Shown: in pieces, positions 1-5,256 of the stretch | How positions within the stretch are numbered: position 1 is the first letter of the stretch | Layout: the number at the start of each line of letters is the position of its first letter | DNA from: an uncultured Bacteroidales bacterium | Lineage (GTDB): Bacteria > Bacteroidota > Bacteroidia > Bacteroidales > Muribaculaceae | DNA length: 5,256 nt | Direction: 5' to 3' | Assembly (NCBI GenBank): GCA_945828175.1 | Contig: CALZQD010000137.1 | Span: 1 to 5,256 of the forward strand | Notes under the pieces: model-generated | What the model was told of the DNA's origin: nothing | The model's input: only the letters and a program-made list of their open reading frames with translations | Database searches by the model: none | Program-made: the position numbers and the translations under genes

Positions 1-1247
1 GTCGCATAGGGTTCGTCGGGGGTGAAGACGAGGCGGTAGTTGAGGTCTTCCCAGGTGAATTTGCCTGCTACGGGCGGGTCGATGCTGAAGGCCTTCTCGG
101 TCGCCTCGACGTCCATGTCCCAGTTAAACTGGATGACAATCGGCGTGTTGCAGAGCACGGCCTCGTCGCCCTCATTCCATACGGGCGAGTAGCTCTCGGC
201 CACGGGAGGCGTCGAGCGCACGCGGCTCATCGTCATGTTGGCGTAGGTGATGTTGTTGGCGGTGACTTCAACCTCTTTCTCGACGGGATAGTGGTCGGCC
301 TCGCTTGCCTTGACAGTGTATTTGCCGGGAGTGAGATTCTTGAAGGCGAAGATGCCGTTGATATGTACGGGGTCGGTCGTGTATGTGTCGACGAGTTTGC
401 CGGCAGCGTCATAGAGCTCGACCTTGGCGTTCTGGATGGTGGCGTTGAGGTCGTCGCCGAATTTTATGTATGAGCCGTCGCGCGGCAGACGGTTGTCGTT
501 GATACGACCGAAGACTGAGCCTGTTTCCTCGCCGGCGACAGAGAAGAATTCGTCGATGGCTTTACGGAAGTGAAATGCTTCGAGCCAGCAGAAATCTTTG
601 CTCATCAGACGGTATGCCTCGGGAATGTAATCGTGGAATGAACCTTCCGACAGCATGCCGGTGACGGTCAGGCCGCGCAGCACACCGAGGCCGCTTGTGC
701 CCCATGAAGGATAGAACGACCAGTCGCCGCGGACATTGGTGTTTGTCGATGTCCAGTATGTCACTTCGTTTTCAAGCAGATGGCGGTTGAGTATCTCGCA
801 GACTACCTTGTCCTGGGGCTTTAACGGCTCGTTGTCGTAGCCGCGGAAGAGCATCAGCGGGAAGTTGCGGCGAGCGACGGTGCCGGTGGCGTTTGAGTGT
901 ATCGAGAAGAAGATGTCGGCGTTCGACGAGTTGGCCAGGCGCACGATTGTCGACAGGCCGAGGTCGTCGTCAGAGGTGTTGGTCGTGCGCGACATCTCAA
1001 CCTGGTAGCCCTTGGCGAGGAGCATATCACGCAGCGCCAGGCCCTTGTCGAGGTTTGAGTTCGACTCCCAGTAGCCGTTGGGGTCGCCCTGCTCATAGGG
1101 GTAGATGACGACATTGCGGTCGTCGCTATCATGGCCGCCGTGACCGGGGTTGATGTAGACCTTCAGTCCGTTGTTGTCGGCTGCGAGGAGGCCGAGCGTA
1201 CAGATACCGGCTGCGATAGCTGTAGCGATATGTCTTTTTGCTTTCAT
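1..1247 (-). CDS. Secreted N-acetylmuramoyl-L-alanine amidase (Amidase_3 type) with beta-sandwich and Ig-like modules, 3' end cut by window edge
   Basis: Read directly, the frame is open from ATG at 1247 to the left edge: 415 codons with no stop. Residues 1-23 look like a signal peptide (basic MKAKRH, hydrophobic core, cleavage near LLAA/DNN). Residues 27-235 match the zinc amidase_3 family, which cuts the bond between MurNAc and L-Ala of peptidoglycan. The expected ligands are visible: His36 in NPGHGGHD, Glu61 in YWESN, His117 in FSIHSNA, and a catalytic-type Glu201 in MLSEGSFHDY (canonical relatives have LVExGF). Residues 242-341 form a carboxypeptidase-regulatory-like beta-sandwich (GSVFGRI..., then LTPGKYTVKASE). 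Residues 346-415 begin an SbsA-type (Big_5) Ig-like domain (IVIQFNWDMDVEAT, FSIDPP, LVFTP). More domains, perhaps a T9SS tail, may follow beyond the edge. ATG 1247 sits one base after the stop of the propeller gene, suggesting translational coupling. Relatives are sometimes labelled xanthan lyase; the zinc motif supports amidase instead. Confidence 0.9.
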   Translation of the reverse strand, partial: MKAKRHIATAIAAGICTLGLLAADNNGLKVYINPGHGGHDSDDRNVVIYPYEQGDPNGYWESNSNLDKGLALRDMLLAKGYQVEMSRTTNTSDDDLGLSTIVRLANSSNADIFFSIHSNATGTVARRNFPLMLFRGYDNEPLKPQDKVVCEILNRHLLENEVTYWTSTNTNVRGDWSFYPSWGTSGLGVLRGLTVTGMLSEGSFHDYIPEAYRLMSKDFCWLEAFHFRKAIDEFFSVAGEETGSVFGRINDNRLPRDGSYIKFGDDLNATIQNAKVELYDAAGKLVDTYTTDPVHINGIFAFKNLTPGKYTVKASEADHYPVEKEVEVTANNITYANMTMSRVRSTPPVAESYSPVWNEGDEAVLCNTPIVIQFNWDMDVEATEKAFSIDPPVAGKFTWEDLNYRLVFTPDEPYA

Positions 1248-1248
1248 G

Positions 1249-2151
1249 TCAGTCTCTGAGTTTGATGTTCATTTGATAAAGGCGGCCGTCGATTGTGTTG
1301 TAGACAATCTTGCCGGCTGCGGCCGATGCCGTGGGGTTCATCGACATGCTTTCGGGACGTGTAAGCTCCTGTATCTCCGAGCCGTCGGCACGGAGCATCA
1401 CTATCTGTGACGACTTGAGCTGGTGGCCGTCGTCGGTGGCTTTCATGGCGATGACGGTGTTGTTGTCATACCATACCGGGGCCTCGTAGTTGCCCGGCTC
1501 GGCGACGATATTGCCGCCGAGGTCGGTGATGACGATGCCGTGTCCGGCGGCGAAGAACATCACGCGGCTGCCGTCGGGCGACATCGACGCCCAGATATAG
1601 CCTGCCGACTTGGCGACGGGCGTGTAGGCGCTCTCGACGCCGTTGACGGTGATGTAGAGGCGCGTGCCATCGGTGCGCACGCCGGTCATAAGCCTTTTGC
1701 CGGCGGCGATTTTCTTCTTGCCGACGACGGCGCTGACGGCGTTGTCGGTGACGACGGGACGGCCGACGAAGCGCGATGCCTCGCTGAGTTCGGCTGTCGT
1801 GCCGCGGGCGATGTCATATTTCTTTACCTGGCGCAGCGGCATTCCGTCGGCGCCGGCCTTCTGGTCGACGTAGACTATGGCCTTGCCGTCGGGCGTAAAT
1901 TGGGCGTCGAGGCCCGAGCGCGCTTCTTTCGACACAGTCACGCTGACGTTGTCGTTGAAGTCGTAGAGCCTCAGATTTGAATAGTCGGCTGCCGAATAAA
2001 GCAGTTTCTGTCCGTCGGCGCTGAGTATCGGATTGTAAAGCTCGCTCTGCGTGTCCTTCATCAATCTGACGGGCGCGCCGGTCTCGGCTATCTGGGCCGT
2101 GGCGGTCGTCGCCGCGGCCAGGAGCATGATTGCGCTTAATGTTTTGTTCAT
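1249..2151 (-). CDS. Exported TolB/PD40-like beta-propeller protein
   Basis: This is a complete 300-residue protein. Residues 1-19 are a clear signal peptide (MNKTLSAIMLLAAATTATA, cut before Gln20 by an AxA rule), so it is periplasmic or secreted. The rest holds repeated PD40/WD40-like blades, each with a (S/T)xDGxxhhh turn: LSADGQKLLYSA near 43-54, FTPDGKAIVYVD near 85-96, MSPDGSRVMFF near 190-200, weaker blades near 224-262 (APVWYDNNTVIA, then MLRADGSEIQELT), and a last strand set at 270-297. The size fits about six blades, as in the C-terminal part of TolB, but no TolB N-terminal domain is present. No catalytic motif is visible, so a binding or scaffold role is likely. It lacks a T9SS sorting domain, unlike the gene upstream. 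It starts 21 bases after that gene and ends one base before the amidase start, so it is the middle gene of the probable operon. The partner or ligand is unknown. Confidence 0.85.
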   Translation of the reverse strand: MNKTLSAIMLLAAATTATAQIAETGAPVRLMKDTQSELYNPILSADGQKLLYSAADYSNLRLYDFNDNVSVTVSKEARSGLDAQFTPDGKAIVYVDQKAGADGMPLRQVKKYDIARGTTAELSEASRFVGRPVVTDNAVSAVVGKKKIAAGKRLMTGVRTDGTRLYITVNGVESAYTPVAKSAGYIWASMSPDGSRVMFFAAGHGIVITDLGGNIVAEPGNYEAPVWYDNNTVIAMKATDDGHQLKSSQIVMLRADGSEIQELTRPESMSMNPTASAAAGKIVYNTIDGRLYQMNIKLRD

Positions 2152-2172
2152 GGATTTGTATAATGGTGGTTT

Positions 2173-4713
2173 TTATTTTACAATCAGTTTGGCTGTGCTG
2201 ACGCCGTCGGCTGCCTCGACGTCGACGAGGTAGATGCCTGCGGCTGCCGGGGCGGCGACGACGACGTTGTCGGCGCCGTCAAATTCGGCCGATGAGACGA
2301 CCGCGCCGTTGATGCCGTAGATCTTCACGGCCTTGATGCCTGCAGCTCTGACGTTTATGTCGCTGCCGGCCTCGACGGGGTTGGGCGCGATAATCAGCTG
2401 CTTGCCGTCGGCGGCGATGTTGTCGACGCCGTCGCTGAAGTTGTCATACTCGGCGTAGAGGTCGTGGATCGTGAAGGTCTGGGCGCCGCGGTGTTCCGAC
2501 GCGCGCTTGGTCGTGAACTTCAGATAGCTGAAAGTCAGCGGGTAGATGATGAGGTCCTTGGGGTCGCCCACAGCCGTGACGGGTATCTCGAGCTTGATGC
2601 GCTCGTTGGCTGCGAAGCCCTGGCCGTCATTGTCGAAGGTCGATGCCGTGGCTTTGGCCTGGTTGGCGGCCTTGAGGTCGATGAGCACGCGCTCGAGGGG
2701 TATCGACGAGGTGAACTCGAGGTAGATGCGGTCGGGCAGGCTGTAGAAACGGTGCTCCTTGGTCAGTGTCACCGATGCGTCGCGCGGGGTGCCGTAGTTA
2801 TACGACACGACGCCGTTTTCGCCCATGGCCACGTTGGTCATGCCCGAGGCGCCTTTGACGGTCCAGCCTTCCCATGCGGCCAACGACAGAGTCGCCTTGT
2901 CGGCGATTTCGACTGTCACCTCGGCCTGGTCAGAGAATTCGCCGATGCGGCCCGTGATGGTTGTCTTGCCTTCTTTGAGGGCTTTAAGGATGCCGTTGGC
3001 GTCGATGCTGACGATGCTCGGGTCGGCGACGGTCCATTCGAGCGATGCGGGGTTATAGGTGTAGTTCACGTCGCCGATGTTGGCCGTGACTTCAACGGGA
3101 TATTCGCGGGCGGCGTCGATGAGCAGCGATTTGATGCGTATTCCCATCGCTGCCTCCATGACTTCGATTTTCTTGCTTACTTTGACGCCGTTATATTCGG
3201 CTGTCAGCATGCCTGACGCCGGTTTGCCGGCGGCGGTGAACATCGAGCCGTCGCAGTTGCCGAGGCTCGCGTCGCACGAGAGGGTGAAGCCGCTGAGGTC
3301 ATAGTCGACCACGGCGCCGTATTTGTTGTAGGCGATAATCGTGGGCTCGAACGACGAGTAGATTGGGGCTTTCAGCTCGGGGTCGTTGAACTCGATTCGG
3401 GCGACGGCGTCATCGTCCTCGGGGGCGATCGAGTAGATCAGCCAGCCGTTGGCCACGGCGCGCGGGTTGCTCTCTGTCGTCTTGTTGATGACCGAACCGT
3501 TGACAAACATTTCGGCCGAGCCGCCGGCGTCGAAGTTGGCCATGTTGGTGCAGCCGAAGTAGCGCGCTATCTCACACATCTTCGTCGTGTTGCAGCCTGC
3601 CGACTGGCCGTAGACCGGGTCGGTCGACTTGTCGATGACGATGATGTAGAGGGTCTTGCCGTCGGCCGATGTGCCGTAGCCGGTGCGCGAGTAGATCTGG
3701 CTGTTGTAGGTCTCGTTGGTGTTGTGGGCTGTCAGCTCGCCGCCGCGCATGACCAGCGCGTTGGGGCCGACGGCCTGTTCGATGAGCGGCGTGACTTCGT
3801 CGGCGCTGCCGGGGTTATAGGTCCAGGTATATTTCAGCGTCACCTTGTCGCCGGGTGCGAGGGCGGCGATGGCCGTGCGGTTGGCGCCGCGGCCTACGAG
3901 GGCCATGTCGTGTTCGCCGAGTTTGCCGTGGCCGGCGTCTTTGCGGACTTCGACGACATTGAGCGTGATGTCGCGGCCGCTGTTCCATGCTTCGCCCTCG
4001 GCGAGGTCGAGGATTACCTCGGTGGCGTCGTTGGCCGGGTCGAAGTCATAGTTGTTGTTCGCGTCGATGAGTATCGGCATGAACTCGCGGTCAGCGCCGT
4101 AGAACGAGTTATACATACAGAGCTCGTCGTTGTGTATGCCTTTGTTTACCTGATGCACTTCGAGCGAGCCGATCTTGTCGTTGCTGACGCGAATCGACGA
4201 GGTGCAGTAGTCGACATACATCGTCTTGTCGTACGACAGGCCGACGACGCCGGTGCGCATCGTGCCGCCGTCCCATTGGTCGCGGTGCTGGTTCGACTCG
4301 ACGACAATCTTGCCGTTGCGCACACTCGCGTTGCGGGCGATGCCGTTGTAAGTCTTGTTTTCGCGCTGAGTAGGCACGACCCAGAAGTTGGCGTTGGCGC
4401 CGGCGAGGGCGCGGTGGCCTTCGTACGACTGGCGTTTGGCTGCGGCGGCGAGGCCTTCGGTGCCTTTCGATTTCTCGTTGGCCGTAGTGGTCTCGATGCG
4501 GTTATAGGGATTGTTGAGGTCGACCATCAGAAGGTTGACGTTGAGCGGATAAGACGGCAGACGCAGGCGTTTGTAGTGGATGCCCGGACCGATTTCCTGT
4601 TCAATCAGGCGGTCCATCTGATAGTCTTTGCCTTCGAGGGTGACGGTTTCGGCGTTTGCGTTTCCGAAGAGGAGGCATGCCGGCAGAACTAAAGCAAGTA
4701 GTCTTCTGTTCAT
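2173..4713 (-). CDS. T9SS-exported phosphodiester glycosidase family protein (NAGPA/DUF2233-like) with Ig-like modules
   Basis: This is a complete 846-residue protein. Residues 1-21 are a signal peptide (cut after ANA). Residues about 40-428 match the phosphodiester glycosidase (NAGPA, formerly DUF2233) family, named after the enzyme that removes GlcNAc from GlcNAc-1-phosphodiesters. Typical blocks are GANANFW (105-111), VGPNALVMRGGEL (315-327), SRTGYGTSADGKTLYIIVID (342-361) and NFDAGGSAEMFVNG (393-406, family usually LDGGGS), then Arg418 in NPRAVANGW. Next come an Ig-like module (about 435-518, with close Cys480 and Cys487), a Big_2-like Ig module (about 524-602, WTVADPSIVSIDANGILKAL), a beta-rich module possibly of carbohydrate-binding type (about 603-757), and a T9SS sorting domain (about 770-846: APNPVEAG, AAAGIYLVDV, KLIVK). 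It is therefore probably released or surface-attached after crossing the outer membrane. The family call is strong; the true substrate is unknown. It is the first gene of the probable operon, and no Shine-Dalgarno site is obvious before ATG 4713. Confidence 0.9.
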   Translation of the reverse strand: MNRRLLALVLPACLLFGNANAETVTLEGKDYQMDRLIEQEIGPGIHYKRLRLPSYPLNVNLLMVDLNNPYNRIETTTANEKSKGTEGLAAAAKRQSYEGHRALAGANANFWVVPTQRENKTYNGIARNASVRNGKIVVESNQHRDQWDGGTMRTGVVGLSYDKTMYVDYCTSSIRVSNDKIGSLEVHQVNKGIHNDELCMYNSFYGADREFMPILIDANNNYDFDPANDATEVILDLAEGEAWNSGRDITLNVVEVRKDAGHGKLGEHDMALVGRGANRTAIAALAPGDKVTLKYTWTYNPGSADEVTPLIEQAVGPNALVMRGGELTAHNTNETYNSQIYSRTGYGTSADGKTLYIIVIDKSTDPVYGQSAGCNTTKMCEIARYFGCTNMANFDAGGSAEMFVNGSVINKTTESNPRAVANGWLIYSIAPEDDDAVARIEFNDPELKAPIYSSFEPTIIAYNKYGAVVDYDLSGFTLSCDASLGNCDGSMFTAAGKPASGMLTAEYNGVKVSKKIEVMEAAMGIRIKSLLIDAAREYPVEVTANIGDVNYTYNPASLEWTVADPSIVSIDANGILKALKEGKTTITGRIGEFSDQAEVTVEIADKATLSLAAWEGWTVKGASGMTNVAMGENGVVSYNYGTPRDASVTLTKEHRFYSLPDRIYLEFTSSIPLERVLIDLKAANQAKATASTFDNDGQGFAANERIKLEIPVTAVGDPKDLIIYPLTFSYLKFTTKRASEHRGAQTFTIHDLYAEYDNFSDGVDNIAADGKQLIIAPNPVEAGSDINVRAAGIKAVKIYGINGAVVSSAEFDGADNVVVAAPAAAGIYLVDVEAADGVSTAKLIVK

Positions 4714-4743
4714 ATGGTTTTAGATTTGGTTTCTCTCTCTGTG

Positions 4744-4760
4744 AGCGTTTTAGCAACGCT
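4744..4760 (-). other. Small inverted repeat in the leader of the phosphodiester glycosidase
   Basis: AGCGTT and AACGCT are perfect 6-base inverted repeats around a 5-base loop (GCTAA on the minus strand), located 31 to 47 bases before the ATG and just downstream of the -7 element at 4775-4782. It could be a leader hairpin affecting mRNA stability or translation, or a dyad bound by a regulator. No T-run follows, so it is not a terminator. A chance occurrence is possible. Confidence 0.3.
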
Positions 4761-4774
4761 GATATTTTATCTTA

Positions 4775-4782
4775 CAAAGATA
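4775..4782 (-). promoter_or_regulatory. Candidate Bacteroidetes -7 element (TATCTTTG)
   Basis: The minus-strand sequence TATCTTTG fits the Bacteroidetes consensus TAnnTTTG. It lies about 62 bases before the ATG of the phosphodiester glycosidase, giving a leader of roughly 55 bases. No good TTTG is found at the usual -33 spacing of 18 to 21 bases, which lowers confidence. The AT-rich setting and its place at the head of the three-gene run support it. Confidence 0.45.
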
Positions 4783-4810
4783 AACTAAAGATGTGTAACT
4801 TAATCTTAAA

Positions 4811-4841
4811 CAAAGTTAAATCAACGAATAATCCCCCGAAA
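4811..4841 (-). promoter_or_regulatory. Alternative Bacteroidetes promoter (TTTC-N19-TAACTTTG)
   Basis: On the minus strand a TTTC (4841-4838, one base off the TTTG -33 box) is followed after exactly 19 bases by TAACTTTG (4818-4811), a full match to TAnnTTTG. A start near 4805 would give a leader of about 90 bases. The -33 box lies inside the downstream arm of the putative terminator stem, so terminator and promoter would overlap. It competes with the element at 4775-4782; either or both may be used. Confidence 0.4.
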
Positions 4842-4863
4842 GCACCGAAGCCTCCGAGGGATT
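4830..4863 (-). terminator. Stem-loop, probable terminator of the upstream T9SS gene
   Basis: Read on the minus strand, the arms AATCCCTCGGAGGC and GCTTTCGGGGGATT pair over 14 positions (three of them G-T) around the 6-base loop TTCGGT. It begins 26 bases after the TAA of the upstream gene. The downstream side is only moderately T-rich (ATTATTCGTTGATTT), so it is not a textbook intrinsic terminator, although weak U-tracts are not rare in Bacteroidetes. It could also be a processing or stability hairpin. Confidence 0.6.
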
Positions 4864-4889
4864 TTATGCTGAATTAAAAGCGAGTCGTC

Positions 4890-5256
4890 TTATCTGACGA
4901 TGAGCTTGTCTGTTCTGATTGCTGATTGGGCTTTGACTCTGACGATGTAGAGGCCTGCGGCCGAAGGTGCTGCGAAGCTGTTGCCGACCGATGCCGATAC
5001 CATGGCGCCCGATAGGTTGAAGACGGTGATTTCGTCCTCGTCGCCTGCGTTGCCGACGGTGACGGTCGCGCCGGCGTCGACGGGATTGGGCGACAGGCTC
5101 AGGCTGCCGCTCTCGGCGATGGCGATGTCGTCGACGGCGCCGGCTTCGTTATAATGGGCGATGAAGTCGCCGAGTTTTATGCTGTGCTCGCCCTTAGTCG
5201 TGACGCCTTTGTTGATTGCGATTTTCAAGGTTTTGACGCTCAGGGTGTAGGTGGCC
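4890..5256 (-). CDS. C-terminal end of a T9SS-exported protein, 5' end beyond window
   Basis: The frame stays open through the right edge (the most upstream codons read ATYTLSVKT), so the true start lies outside the window. A TTG at 5228 should not be taken as the start. About 121 codons are visible, ending at TAA 4892-4890. The last 72 residues are a T9SS type A sorting domain: SLSPNPVDAG, then ITVFNLSGAMV, AAGLYIVRVKA, and terminal KLIVR. The preceding 45 or so residues (LKIAINKGVTTKG...LGDFIAHYN...VDDIA) align almost without gaps to the stretch just before the sorting domain of the neighbouring phosphodiester glycosidase (LKFTTKRASEHRG...HDLYAEYDN...VDNIA). The missing part may therefore share that beta-rich module, and perhaps the enzyme domain, but the catalytic region is not visible and no function is assigned. 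A strong stem-loop follows its stop codon, suggesting transcription ends there. Confidence 0.85.
   Translation of the reverse strand, partial: ATYTLSVKTLKIAINKGVTTKGEHSIKLGDFIAHYNEAGAVDDIAIAESGSLSLSPNPVDAGATVTVGNAGDEDEITVFNLSGAMVSASVGNSFAAPSAAGLYIVRVKAQSAIRTDKLIVR

Noticed and set aside
854..1132. A 92-codon minus-strand frame
   Set aside because: It lies out of frame inside the amidase gene; the frame from 1247 carries the zinc ligands and stays open to the edge.
1423..1980. A 185-codon open frame on the plus strand
   Set aside because: Antisense to the beta-propeller gene, whose signal peptide and repeated PDG turns show that it is the real coding frame.
2464..3216. A 250-codon open frame on the plus strand
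   Set aside because: Antisense to the Ig-like and beta-rich modules of the same gene, with low-complexity composition and no family motif.
3724..4692. A 322-codon open frame on the plus strand
   Set aside because: It is wholly antisense to the phosphodiester glycosidase; its translation is Val/Ala/Asp-rich with no recognisable domain, as expected from GC-biased codons read on the opposite strand.
4675..4713. Possible lipoprotein signal (LPAC at residues 10-13) in the phosphodiester glycosidase
   Set aside because: Proline at position -2 does not fit a lipobox, the hydrophobic core continues past the Cys, and a good AxA cleavage site follows at residue 21.
4656..4877. A 73-codon plus-strand frame spanning the intergenic region
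   Set aside because: It overlaps the start of the phosphodiester glycosidase, the promoter elements and the stem-loop, and has no domain or ribosome-binding signal.
4890..5228. A complete 112-residue gene starting at TTG 5228
   Set aside because: The frame continues open upstream to the edge, and sorting domains are tails of larger proteins, so this is a gene fragment at the window border.

Overview
The window looks like a piece of a Bacteroidales chromosome, possibly Muribaculaceae or a relative. The family assignment is an inference. The evidence is two C-terminal type IX secretion (T9SS) sorting domains of the PNPV...GIY...KLIV type, start codons without clear Shine-Dalgarno sites, Bacteroidetes-type TAnnTTTG promoter elements, and GC-rich coding DNA beside a short AT-rich intergenic region.

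All real genes lie on the minus strand, so transcription runs from right to left. From the right edge: (1) the last 121 or so codons of a T9SS-exported protein, whose start is outside the window (4890-5256); (2) a 176-base intergenic region with a strong stem-loop, two candidate -7 promoter elements and a small leader hairpin (4714-4889); (3) an 846-residue secreted phosphodiester glycosidase (NAGPA/DUF2233-like) with Ig-like modules, a beta-rich module and a T9SS tail (2173-4713); (4) a 300-residue exported TolB/PD40-type beta-propeller (1249-2151); (5) the first 415 residues of a secreted zinc N-acetylmuramoyl-L-alanine amidase with a regulatory-like beta-sandwich and an SbsA-type Ig-like module, cut by the left edge (1-1247).

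Genes 3 to 5 are spaced by 21 bases and 1 base, with no terminator between them, and are probably one operon starting from the AT-rich region. All three carry a signal peptide. Two are hydrolases of envelope-type bonds: sugar-phosphodiester glycosides and the muramoyl-L-alanine amide. The simplest reading is an exported glycan and cell-wall processing module. Whether it acts on the cell's own envelope, on other bacteria or on an environmental glycan cannot be told from this sequence. No RNA genes, mobile elements, CRISPR arrays or integration sites were seen. No gene-free stretch exceeds 300 bases.
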